From Alkalimarinus coralli (lineage in GTDB: Bacteria > Pseudomonadota > Gammaproteobacteria > Pseudomonadales > Oleiphilaceae), in contig NZ_CP096016.1 of the NCBI RefSeq assembly GCF_023650515.1, positions 4,674,501 through 4,738,500 of the forward strand: a DNA stretch of 64,000 bases, in the 5' to 3' direction. The notes under the pieces were generated by a model. The model saw only the letters and a list, made by a program, of their open reading frames with translations. It made no database searches and was not told the origin of the DNA. Shown piece by piece: positions 44,131 through 52,152 of the stretch. The position numbers and the translations under genes are program-made. Position 1 is the first letter of the stretch, and each line of letters opens with the position of its first letter.

Positions 44131-44743
44131 TCGGAACAGGTCTATTTAATCATCCTTGATATGGCTTTCGCCACCTTTATTTGGGTTTTTATATGTCCTT
44201 AATACCGCGTGAAATACATCCAATGTTTGACACGTATCGGTTGCTTGTCCTTCCTGGAGGCTCACAATCCGCTGTGTTTTCTATCCTACGCTTCCGTACT
44301 TTTTGTCCTACGCACATCCTGTCCAGCGTACTTTCCATCCAGTGTACTTCCTGTCTAATTAGTACCAATACTCCGTTGGTGCGCCTTTGAGTTCCCTATA
44401 TTCCGTGGCATCCAGCCCAATCCTGGGTATCCCTAGCAAGAGACTTCCGTGTTATCCGTTAATTCCTCAGCCTACCTTGGCGGGTCCTTCACTCCATGCG
44501 GGATAACGTCTGTTACCCTCTATTTCCATCCATGAAATGCCTATCCTTAAACATCGATCCCTGAAAATCCTGTTCCTGTCCGTCCTTGTATCTATCCGTC
44601 CTGGTATCTGTGCCAAAGCATCAATGCTCCGAGCACTAAAATTCGATCCCTTAAGCCAACAGATTCCATCTGCTCCATGCTTCCCTTCATATCCTTACGA
44701 AGAAGCCATCCTGGTAATGTCCGTTTCCCTGTCTGCCTTGACG
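44095..44743 (-). ncRNA. CsrB/RsmZ-type RNA candidate (CsrA/RsmA-sequestering)
   Basis: No protein gene fits this region. By hand I count about 44 GGA trinucleotides on the minus strand between 44150 and 44740, against only about three on the plus strand and roughly ten expected by chance. Many have the extended forms CAGGAT, AAGGAT, ACGGA or CAGGA, which are CsrA/RsmA-binding motifs. The transcript would end at the terminator at 44093-44130. The 5' end near 44743 is inferred from a TATAGT box at 44750-44755. The resulting ~650 nt is longer than E. coli CsrB (about 370 nt). I infer that it titrates CsrA; no csrA gene is in the window. Confidence 0.8.
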
Positions 44744-44749
44744 AGAAGA

Positions 44750-44792
44750 ACTATAACAGTCGGAGTATTGCAAAAGTGTGACATCTGTCACG
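44750..44792 (-). promoter_or_regulatory. Putative CRP/Vfr-activated promoter of the CsrB-like RNA
   Basis: TGTGACATCTGTCACG at 44777-44792 matches nine of ten defined bases of the CRP/Vfr consensus. A minus-strand -10-like TATAGT is at 44750-44755. With a start near 44743 the site would be centred at about -41.5, the class II activator position, and the -35 region is otherwise poor, as expected for such promoters. The start site is assumed, not observed. Confidence 0.6.
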
Positions 44793-44911
44793 CTAAATTC
44801 TCGGTGAACGACGTCTAGTTTCTATAAAGTCTATAAAATCAATTGGTTATATTTATTTCGGCTGGCTGTGCTCTAGAGATTACAGTGATTAAGGGAAATA
44901 TCTCACGAGTT

Positions 44912-44952
44912 TGTAGGATATCTCGCACAAACTGAATGGGTGATATCCTACA
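44912..44952 (-). promoter_or_regulatory. Inverted repeat resembling a GacA/UvrY upstream activating site
   Basis: TGTAGGATATC (44912-44922) and GATATCCTACA (44942-44952) form a perfect 11-bp inverted repeat with a 19-bp spacer. The 18-mer TGTAGGATATCTCGCACA (44912-44929) is itself a partial palindrome of the TGTAAG-N6-CTTACA type bound by GacA/UvrY. It would lie about 170-200 bp upstream of the inferred start of the CsrB-like RNA, where such sites occur in Pseudomonas rsm genes. Confidence 0.6.
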
Positions 44953-44981
44953 ATGACTGATGATTGAAAATGGCCGACTTA

Positions 44982-45395
44982 TCAGCTTTTGGCATAATAG
45001 CTGGCTGGGCTGCTTAACAGGCGGTTAAACAAGGGATAGAAAACGATGATGTAAAGCACAATACCGGTCAAGTCGGCTGCTAAGTCAAGCAATGAAAATG
45101 ATCGGTAGGGCAGAAAGAATTGAACACATTCGATGAGTGCGCCATATCCTAAAAGCGCAGTCGCCCACCTAATGGGTTGGAATGTTTGAAATGCGATATG
45201 GCTCAGAAACGAGAGTGAGCCAAATGCAAACAGGTGATTAAACTTATCATTGAAGCTTGATTGCACTTTATAGTCTACCGATGTGGTCGCCAGATAAAAA
45301 ATAGTAGTCACAGCAACCAGTAGGGTGAACCGGTGATATCTCGACCACTTTTTATCAAGCAGTCGGCTAAAACTCTGCAGGATATTGGTAAACAC
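44982..45395 (-). CDS. VanZ-like membrane protein
   Basis: The protein has four hydrophobic segments and the VanZ-family pattern (DKFNHLFAFGSLSFL, YGALIECVQFFLPYRSFSLLDLAADLTG). Function is uncertain; family members include VanZ, linked to teicoplanin resistance in Gram-positives, but the domain is widespread. I choose a GTG start at 45395 (VFTNILQSF), because GGAGG stands six bases upstream; this overlaps the rluA 3' end by 29 bp and implies coupling. An upstream Met at 45509 lies deep inside rluA and is unlikely. Confidence 0.82.
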   Translation of the reverse strand: MFTNILQSFSRLLDKKWSRYHRFTLLVAVTTIFYLATTSVDYKVQSSFNDKFNHLFAFGSLSFLSHIAFQTFQPIRWATALLGYGALIECVQFFLPYRSFSLLDLAADLTGIVLYIIVFYPLFNRLLSSPASYYAKS

Positions 45396-45999
45396 GAAAT
45401 TCCTCCGTCGTAGGGTGTTTAAATCCGAGTTCCAGTGCATGCAGGAGCATTCTAGGGGACTTGGCAATGATATGGTCTGCGCCATAAAGCTTGTCGCCGA
45501 GTATCGCATGGCCTAACGAAAGCATATGAACCCTTAACTGGTGCGACCTTCCGGTTATGGGGGTTAGCTCGACGCGGGTCGTGTCTGCTGAACGGCTAAG
45601 TACCTTGTAATGAGTTTGAGACGGCTTTCCCCGTTCAAAGTCGACCATCTGTCTGGGGCGATTGGGCCAGTCGGCAATAAGAGGGAGGTTTATCTCTCCT
45701 TCATCCTCAGATAGAACGCCATCAACGACCGCAACATAGCGTTTCCGGGTCTCTCTGTCGTGGAATTGGCGGCTTAGTTCGCGATGGCTCTCTTTGTTAC
45801 ACGCCAATACCACCAGGCCTGAGGTTTCACAGTCAAGCCGGTGAACAATTAGCGCTTCAGGGCGTGTCTGCTGAATTCGGCTGATTAGGCAGTCTTTATT
45901 TTCAGGGGCTCTGCCGGGGACAGACAATAACCCGTTGGGTTTGACTGCAACAATGACATCATCGTCCTGGTAGATAATTGGAATGAGGCTGTTATTCAT
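45367..45999 (-). CDS. rluA: RluA-family pseudouridine synthase
   Basis: The enzyme isomerises uridine to pseudouridine in rRNA or tRNA. The catalytic Asp lies in HRLDCETSGL, and the family motifs VAVKPNGLLSVPGR, KRYVAVVDG and TGRSHQLRVHM are present. At about 210 residues with no S4 domain it matches the short RluA type (23S U746 and tRNA U32 in E. coli). The start is set at the Met of MNNSLIPIIY (45999); an earlier Met at 46035 is possible. It is upstream of the overlapping VanZ-like gene. Confidence 0.9.
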   Translation of the reverse strand: MNNSLIPIIYQDDDVIVAVKPNGLLSVPGRAPENKDCLISRIQQTRPEALIVHRLDCETSGLVVLACNKESHRELSRQFHDRETRKRYVAVVDGVLSEDEGEINLPLIADWPNRPRQMVDFERGKPSQTHYKVLSRSADTTRVELTPITGRSHQLRVHMLSLGHAILGDKLYGADHIIAKSPRMLLHALELGFKHPTTEEFRVYQYPAEF

Positions 46000-46221
46000 A
46001 AGTGTTATATTAACAGGAGTGATCATTAAGCTCACGTGCGATGGGATACATCCAAAGAAAAGAGCTTTATACAGCGAACCTGAGCGAATTACTAAATGAA
46101 ATTACATTCAGTTATGAGTGCAGAACATTTTTTTCGTTATGGTGAGGTCTTTGCGCGCCATCAAGAGGGTTGTTTGGAAATAAGCAGCGTTAACGTTTCA
46201 GAAATAATATGAAGGTGATGT

Positions 46222-47043
46222 GTGAGCCTATTTTTATATTGCAGAGATACGGGATTAACCTGGTTGCGGGAGGGAAGGTTACCCTTTGTCGATGCCGATG
46301 CGTTAATGGATCCGTTCATTGCCAATACTCTGGTTAAAGGGCCAGAGGGGGCAGCCCCTGTCTCGGAGGAGGAGTACCGGGCTGAACTAAAGAGCCAGTA
46401 TCAGGCGCTTCCAGAGTCGTTATCGAGTTTGATGACATTTGAGTACTTTGTCGAGCAGGCCGCACATAAGCGAGACTCTATAGAGACCCAGATTCGCAAG
46501 CGTTCCGTACCTGATGCGGCGGCGCTGTCCGATAAGCAGCGAAAAACCCTAACGCTGTTGAGTCTATATGAGCGTGCAGACAATCCAATGTTATGGCAGT
46601 ATCATGGGGACTCCCACCGGGGGTTAGTGATTGAGCTGGATCAGACCCATGAATTTTTCACAGCTAAGCAGTTTCGTGGTGATCCGCAACTGTTTATGCC
46701 AGTTAAATATGCGCAGGAACGCCCCCTTAAGCTCAAAGAGACCCACCCTTTTGCCCCTCTTTTTACTCGTAGTGAGCAGTATCAAAACGAAAGGGAGTGG
46801 AGGGTGTTGAGGCCTGTATCGGTGGCAGATAAAAGCCTGGAAAACAATGGTCAAAAAGTCTACCTGCACCGCATTCCATCTACGGTTATTAAGTCGGTTA
46901 CGTTAGGTGCCATGATCAGTGACGGGCTTAAACAGGCGCTTCTAAATTTATTACAATCGGATTTGCGCTATCGGCATATTCCGGTTTTTGGTAGCTTTCT
47001 CGATGCGACTCAGTATCAACTTCATCGTGTCCCGGAAAAATAG
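46222..47043 (+). CDS. DUF2971 domain protein
   Basis: The 273-residue protein shows the DUF2971 pattern: MLWQYHGDSHRGLVIELD in the middle and a later NEREWRVLRP. The biochemical function is unknown; the family is often in accessory or mobile regions. It starts with GTG, preceded by AAGGTGAT. It stands alone between the divergent rluA and the downstream cysZ (70-bp gap). Confidence 0.8.
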   Translation: MSLFLYCRDTGLTWLREGRLPFVDADALMDPFIANTLVKGPEGAAPVSEEEYRAELKSQYQALPESLSSLMTFEYFVEQAAHKRDSIETQIRKRSVPDAAALSDKQRKTLTLLSLYERADNPMLWQYHGDSHRGLVIELDQTHEFFTAKQFRGDPQLFMPVKYAQERPLKLKETHPFAPLFTRSEQYQNEREWRVLRPVSVADKSLENNGQKVYLHRIPSTVIKSVTLGAMISDGLKQALLNLLQSDLRYRHIPVFGSFLDATQYQLHRVPEK

Positions 47044-47102
47044 ACAACCCGGCAAACGCATGAGTACGCTGTGATGAGCAAACTATGGATTGAACTGCAC
47101 AT

Positions 47103-47135
47103 AAGGAGCAGAAATGAATGAAGGAGCAGAAATGA
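47103..47135 (+). repeat. Duplicated ribosome-binding site and start of cysZ
   Basis: The 15-mer AAGGAGCAGAAATGA occurs at 47103-47117 and again at 47121-47135, in the same frame. Each copy provides an AAGGAG and an ATG (47114 and 47132), so the gene has two equivalent initiation sites six codons apart. Confidence 0.9.
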
Positions 47136-47890
47136 GTGGTCAAAAAATTTCAGAGCTAAACCTTTCGGGAGGGCTGGATTACTTTTCCGAAGGTTTTCGG
47201 CTAATAAGGCAGCCCGGCTTAAGAGTGTTTGTAATCGCTCCTCTCATTATTAATACGCTGATCTTTTATTGGATGGTCACGGCCAGCTATGAACTGTTTG
47301 GTAGTTGGATGGTCACCCTGATGGAGTGGCTACCAGATTGGTTATCGTTTCTTGAATGGCTGTTCTGGCCTCTGTATGCGGTGGCGATCATCATGATTTT
47401 GGCTTATTGCTTTGTTGCCGTTGCCAACCTGATAGGGTCACCATTTTACGGAATGCTGTCAGAAAAGGTCGAAAAGAAATTAACCGGCCAGGCCCCAGGT
47501 GAAGATGATGGCTGGAAAGAGTTGCTTGCCATTGTGCCGAGAAGCATTGGCAGGGAAATACGTAAGCTCATGTATTACCTTCCACGTGCACTCTTGTTGT
47601 TGGTGTTAGGTATCATTCCCGGCATTAATCTGGTGGCGGGCGTGCTATGGTTCGGTTTTTCCAGCTGGATGATGACACTACAATATGTTGACTACCCGGC
47701 AGACAACAATAAGGTCTCGTTTGCTGACTTGAAACGTTTTGCTTCGGGGCGACGCTGGCCGTCACTCTCATTTGGCATGTTGGTCTATGTAGTGGCGATG
47801 GTTCCACTGGTCAACCTGATTGCTGTGCCTGCGGCAGTGTGTGGTGCGACAGCCTTTTGGGTGAATGAAAACAGAAAGCAAACGCTGTAA
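47114..47890 (+). CDS. cysZ: CysZ family sulfate transport protein (EI24 domain)
   Basis: CysZ is an inner-membrane protein for sulfate uptake supporting cysteine synthesis. The 258-residue protein has about four to six membrane segments, with the family motifs GLDYFSEGFRLIRQPGLRVF at the start, ANLIGSPFYGMLSEKVE, and WMMTLQYVDYPADNNKVSF. Two in-frame ATGs each have their own AAGGAG, because a 15-bp segment is duplicated; the second (47132) starts MSGQKI. No other cys genes are near. Confidence 0.92.
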   Translation: MNEGAEMSGQKISELNLSGGLDYFSEGFRLIRQPGLRVFVIAPLIINTLIFYWMVTASYELFGSWMVTLMEWLPDWLSFLEWLFWPLYAVAIIMILAYCFVAVANLIGSPFYGMLSEKVEKKLTGQAPGEDDGWKELLAIVPRSIGREIRKLMYYLPRALLLLVLGIIPGINLVAGVLWFGFSSWMMTLQYVDYPADNNKVSFADLKRFASGRRWPSLSFGMLVYVVAMVPLVNLIAVPAAVCGATAFWVNENRKQTL

Positions 47891-48064
47891 GCAAGGATGA
47901 AATATTAGTCGTTAGTGTCACATATTCGAACCATATAAGAGGGCAAAGTCAGAACTGTCATCTATGCTATAAGCAATTAGATAAAACAAATAGATCGCAT
48001 TGGAAACGGCAGGCCGATAACGAGTAATACTGATCGCTGCCCAGTAATGTTCTTTGGAGACAGT

Positions 48065-48949
48065 ATGGCCAATATTAAGGCGTTAGTGGTGGATGACGCC
48101 AGCTTTGTTCGTGACTTGGTGAAACGAACCGTTCGTAACAGTTTCCCCAATATTACATTGGAGGAAGCGGTTAATGGAAAAAAGGCACAGAGCATGATGG
48201 ACAGGGGCGTCTTTGACTTGATCTTGTGCGACTGGGAAATGCCTGAAATGAGTGGCCTGGAGTTACTGCGCTGGGCTCGCCAGCATGATACCTACAAGAA
48301 GACGCCCTTTATTATGATCACTAGCCGAGGTGATAGAGATCATGTGATGGAAGCCGTTAAAGAGGGCGTTTCTGGTTACTTGGGTAAACCCTTTAGCCCA
48401 GAGCAACTCTCTGGGCGTATAGTGAAGGCGCTGGGTTCAAAACTCAAGAAGTCGGCTCAGATTCAGAGCGCGCCACTGCAAGATGCGTTTAAAAACTCCG
48501 CTTCAGTGCTTACCGGGGGCAATGTTTCTGCGCCCAAAGCGCCGCGTTCAACAACGAGTCAGTCTGCCTCGTTGTTAGCGGGTTCAACTGGGGGGATGGA
48601 ACAAGTGAAGAAAGCCGCCGTTAAGAATGCGGGGGCGGCCAAAGGAGGGAATAAAGGGGTTGCAGAAGTTCGGTTTGCGGACAGCTCGTTAAAGTGCGTT
48701 ATAAAGGCCATCAGCCTGACAGAAGTCAAAGTCATTGCGAAACGGGAGGAACAGTTTCCTGGTATTCTGGAGTCAGCGGTTGTTGACCTGGAACTCGAAG
48801 GGGAAGTGGCCCGCCTCAATGGTTATGTTCATCAACTACAGGCCGTGGACAAACGAATGGACACGGATTTTGTCAGTATTATTGTTCGTTTTGTCGATGA
48901 AGACCCGCAAAAAATGGAGCATCTTTCAAAATATATGGCGAAGTTTTAA
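48065..48949 (+). CDS. Response regulator with PilZ-like C-terminal domain
   Basis: Residues 1-125 are a receiver domain with VVDDAS, phospho-acceptor LILCDWEMPEMSG, Thr/Ser ITSRGD and Lys GKPFSP, close in style to CheY-like regulators. A ~75-residue low-complexity linker (Ser, Ala, Lys, Gly) follows. The last ~90 residues form a beta-rich domain whose end (SIIVRFVDEDPQKMEHLSKY) resembles the end of PilZ domains, although the RxxxR motif is not clear. The start is the ATG at 48065 with GGAG nearby. It may connect phosphorelay input with a c-di-GMP or flagellar output. Confidence 0.85.
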   Translation: MANIKALVVDDASFVRDLVKRTVRNSFPNITLEEAVNGKKAQSMMDRGVFDLILCDWEMPEMSGLELLRWARQHDTYKKTPFIMITSRGDRDHVMEAVKEGVSGYLGKPFSPEQLSGRIVKALGSKLKKSAQIQSAPLQDAFKNSASVLTGGNVSAPKAPRSTTSQSASLLAGSTGGMEQVKKAAVKNAGAAKGGNKGVAEVRFADSSLKCVIKAISLTEVKVIAKREEQFPGILESAVVDLELEGEVARLNGYVHQLQAVDKRMDTDFVSIIVRFVDEDPQKMEHLSKYMAKF

Positions 48950-49345
48950 GCTTTGCTGAAGTGTGTTGATTTTTCTTGGTGAACTATTGATTTTGTAAGT
49001 AAAAATCAAAATGCGGTAGCGCTGATCTGATTATCTGCTGCGGCACCTCCTCATGTTGTATTTGTAAGCACTGCCGACGTACTAAGGCCTCAATCTCAAA
49101 ATATTCCTGTAAAGTTAGCGAACAGCAATAGGATATATTGCCTGCGGTTTGTCCCGTGAGACTGGTGGGTTACACCGAGAGTTGTTTGCTTTATAATCGC
49201 TCTTGCTTGTTCAGGACGAACAGGATGAAAAAGGGTATTTCGGGGTTAGCCGGTTATTACGAAACCCTGGAATATGTAGAGTAAGGCGGGATTAAACTGC
49301 CACTTAAACAATCAGGCTCTGACGCCTCACTCATGGAAGAGAATT
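48950..49345 (+). promoter_or_regulatory. Intergenic region with candidate vgrG promoter
   Basis: This 396-bp gap has a sigma70-like element at 49170-49197: TTACAC, a 16-bp spacer and TATAAT. It is about 150 bp before vgrG, giving a long leader. A 19-codon open frame (ATG at 49225, stop 49284) lies in that leader but has no recognisable product. No other gene is seen. Confidence 0.5.
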
Positions 49346-51487
49346 ATGTCGGCCACACCGTTTTCACTGCCAAACCAGCAGCGCTGGAACGCTCGTCTAA
49401 TGTTATCTGTTGCAGGTCTGAATGACTTGCTCCGGGTGGTTCATTTTAACGGGCACGAAGCGATATCAGCACTTTACGAGTACTCAATTGAAGTTGCTTG
49501 TGAAAATCCCTCTTTATCACTCAATGATTTAATTGGCCGTCAGGCATCCTTTCAAATAAAAGATTCACAAGGCAATACCAGGACTATTTTGGGTGCTGTT
49601 TATTCGGTCACGCAAGGGGCCATGCAGCGTCGCTTTTCGTTTTATACCCTGACGATTGCTCCTCAGTTTAAATGGTTGCAACACCGGCACGGTTTCAGGA
49701 TATTTCAGGATCAGGATGTCCCATCGATTTTAAAGCAAGTATTTGATGATGCCGGGCTTGATAGCCAGAGTGTCAGGTTTCAACTGAGCAGCCATTATCC
49801 GTTGCGCGAATATTGTGTTCAATATGATGAAAATGAATGGCACTTTGTCGCCCGGTTAATGGATGAGGAAGGGATTCATTTTCATTTTGAACATACTGAG
49901 CGTCAACCGGTGATGGTCATCGCGGATAACCCGGCAGCATTCCGCCCGTTAACACCACGCCGGGATATTAAGTTTCAGGGAAATAGCGGTCAGTCAGGCG
50001 ATGAAGCAACACTTCACGCTTTTTGCTGGAGCCAGCAGGTCGGCCATGACCGAGTGACGTTTAATGACTATGACTACGAAAAACCGAACCGTTCTCTCAT
50101 GTCATCCGCTCAGAATAGTCGAGACGCCTCACTCGAGCAGTATCGTTACCCCGGTGGTTACAAACAGTCGGAAGAAGGCGATAGGTTAAGCCGTATTGCG
50201 TTAGCACGAGAATCTATCGCAAGCTGCAAGATAGACGCTGCGGGCACGGTGAGTTTTTTGAGTAGTGGCGCGGTCTTTTCGCTTAGCCAACACCCGAGGA
50301 GCGACTTCAATGATGACTTCCTGATTGCTGAATTACGACAGAGTGGAGACCAGCCTCAGGTTCTGGAAGAGCAATCGGGCAGTGGCAGTTATCGTTTTAC
50401 CACAGAGGTTTCGTGCGTCCCATCCAGTATGGAATACCGTTCACAAAAAAACTATCAAAGGCCTTTGATTAAAGGCTCTCAAACCGCCGTCGTGCATGGC
50501 GCGCCAGGTGAAACGATCTATACCGATGACCTTGGGCGCATCAAGGTTAACTTTCATTGGGAGCGAGAGAATAAAAGCTCGTGCTGGGTACGAGTTTCCC
50601 AGTCGTGGGCAAGCAATCAGTGGGGAGCGATTAACCTGCCACGGGTCGGGCAGGAGGTGATAGTGGATTTTGTGGATGGCAACCCTGATCACCCGATCGT
50701 CACTGGCTGCGTTTACCATAGCCTGCACAAGCCTCCTTATAAACTACCTGACCATAAAACGCGTACCTCATTTAAAACCCAAAGTGTCCCCGCCGGTGGT
50801 TTTAACGAGCTTCGAATCGAAGACAAAAAAGGCCAGGAGCAGATATTTGTCCATGCTCAAAAGGATCTTGATCTGAAAGTGCTGGAGAACCACAAAACCC
50901 ATGTCGGCGCAGACAACCATCTGATCGTTGGAAAAAACCGATTTGAGCAGATAAAAGGCGAGATAAACCAATCTGCCGATGGCGATATTAAATGCCAGAC
51001 CGGTGGCGGTTATCACTTGACGGTGAAAGGCGATCAGCAGACCAAAGCCGCGGGCGATATAAAACAGCAGTCTGGTGGTGATGTTCATATTAAGGCAGGT
51101 AGTAAAGTCACTATCGATGCGGGGGTTGAGCTGACAATCAAAGCGGGTGGTGCCTTCGTTAAGCTCAGCCCGGCAGGAGTTCAAATACAGGGTGCAACCA
51201 TTAATCTGAATGGTGGCGGCAGTGCAGGGGCTGCCAGTGCGGCATCACCGAAAATACCTGAGGCGGCCATTGAGGTGACTGCTGAAGGGGCAGGTAAAAA
51301 CAGCCAGCTAAGCCCAGAAAAAGGGCCTCTCGAAAGAGGTGAACTTGAGTTTACGGACGCGCATCAGGCCACGCTTAATAAGCGGGAGCACTTGAAAACA
51401 TTGGTAGCTAACGAGCAACTGCTATCAGATGAGTGTCTGCGAGATGAAAACGGACAGTGTGCAAAAAAAACGTGCACCTGTGTTTAG
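49346..51487 (+). CDS. vgrG: Type VI secretion spike protein VgrG
   Basis: VgrG trimers form the tip of the T6SS puncturing device and carry effectors. The 713-residue protein has the gp27-like base (about 15-370), the OB-fold/gp5-like segment (GRIKVNFHWERENKSSCWVR and GWASNQWGAINLPRVGQEV-like), and a beta-helical needle with regular repeats (about 510-625). The extreme C-terminus is a Cys-rich tail, CLRDENGQCAKKTCTCV, beyond the needle. No T6SS sheath, baseplate or ClpV gene is in the window, so this is an orphan vgrG island. The DUF4123 and effector genes follow in the same direction. Confidence 0.96.
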   Translation: MSATPFSLPNQQRWNARLMLSVAGLNDLLRVVHFNGHEAISALYEYSIEVACENPSLSLNDLIGRQASFQIKDSQGNTRTILGAVYSVTQGAMQRRFSFYTLTIAPQFKWLQHRHGFRIFQDQDVPSILKQVFDDAGLDSQSVRFQLSSHYPLREYCVQYDENEWHFVARLMDEEGIHFHFEHTERQPVMVIADNPAAFRPLTPRRDIKFQGNSGQSGDEATLHAFCWSQQVGHDRVTFNDYDYEKPNRSLMSSAQNSRDASLEQYRYPGGYKQSEEGDRLSRIALARESIASCKIDAAGTVSFLSSGAVFSLSQHPRSDFNDDFLIAELRQSGDQPQVLEEQSGSGSYRFTTEVSCVPSSMEYRSQKNYQRPLIKGSQTAVVHGAPGETIYTDDLGRIKVNFHWERENKSSCWVRVSQSWASNQWGAINLPRVGQEVIVDFVDGNPDHPIVTGCVYHSLHKPPYKLPDHKTRTSFKTQSVPAGGFNELRIEDKKGQEQIFVHAQKDLDLKVLENHKTHVGADNHLIVGKNRFEQIKGEINQSADGDIKCQTGGGYHLTVKGDQQTKAAGDIKQQSGGDVHIKAGSKVTIDAGVELTIKAGGAFVKLSPAGVQIQGATINLNGGGSAGAASAASPKIPEAAIEVTAEGAGKNSQLSPEKGPLERGELEFTDAHQATLNKREHLKTLVANEQLLSDECLRDENGQCAKKTCTCV

Positions 51488-51502
51488 GGTTTGGAGTTGA
51501 AA

Positions 51503-52105
51503 ATGTCGCAACTTATACAAAATCAGAATTTGTCAGAGCTGTGTCTATCTCAAACGGATGCACTTAATTACCTGTTGATCGATGGGGTTAAAATGGAGCC
51601 TGTGCTGAAATGGGTTTACCAACATATTGAAAACCCTGAGTGGTATCCGTTGTATAAAAATACCCGATACCAAGATGTGATTGACCTTAGCCCATGCCTG
51701 GTTAAGGTACCTCCCGACTCAGATATAGCTAACCAGTTTGATAGTAAGCTAGGCTCTGAAGGAGAGGCCATTTGGCTGCAATCGTCCAATAATATTGAGA
51801 CTTTAGGCCCACATTTAAGCCGGTTACTGTGGATTACAACTGAGGATGGGCGTTATCTGCATTATCGGTTTTATGACCCCGCTTCTCTTTCTCGACTTGC
51901 TCCCGCTCTGACGCCTGAAGAAAGCGCCAAGCTCTATAATGGCGTAGAAAGTATTATCTGGTTTAATGCTCAGCAGCGCATCTGGCAGAAGCTGGCGATG
52001 CCTCATTCAGACATACCGTTGACTCACTCAGGCGCAACATTGACGCCATCAGTTGGCATCATGTTTAAATCTAAGTGGATGGACGCGACGCTGGCGAGCC
52101 CCTAA
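51503..52105 (+). CDS. DUF4123 effector-loading chaperone (Tap/TEC)
   Basis: DUF4123 proteins load a specific effector onto a cognate VgrG and are usually encoded between the two, as here. The 200-residue protein shows the family pattern: LNYLLIDGVKM at the start, WYPLYKNTRYQDVIDLSPCL, and ETLGPHLSRLLWITTEDGRYLHYRFYDP. The start is the ATG at 51503 with GGAG seven bases upstream; an in-frame TTG at 51491 is less likely. The gap to vgrG is 15 bp and to the effector 47 bp. Confidence 0.93.
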   Translation: MSQLIQNQNLSELCLSQTDALNYLLIDGVKMEPVLKWVYQHIENPEWYPLYKNTRYQDVIDLSPCLVKVPPDSDIANQFDSKLGSEGEAIWLQSSNNIETLGPHLSRLLWITTEDGRYLHYRFYDPASLSRLAPALTPEESAKLYNGVESIIWFNAQQRIWQKLAMPHSDIPLTHSGATLTPSVGIMFKSKWMDATLASP

Positions 52106-52152
52106 ATATCCCCTTAAACCCAACAATATTGACCACTCAGCAAGGATGCTAA

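Noticed and set aside
44181-44818. Two plus-strand open frames (69 and 93 codons) in the gap after the methyltransferase gene
   Set aside because: Their composition follows the pyrimidine-rich strand opposite the GGA-rich RNA. They have no good ribosome-binding site and no family resemblance, so the non-coding RNA explains the region better.
49225-49284. 19-codon frame with an AGG-type site in the vgrG leader
   Set aside because: Too short to support as a gene without conservation data; recorded only as part of the leader.
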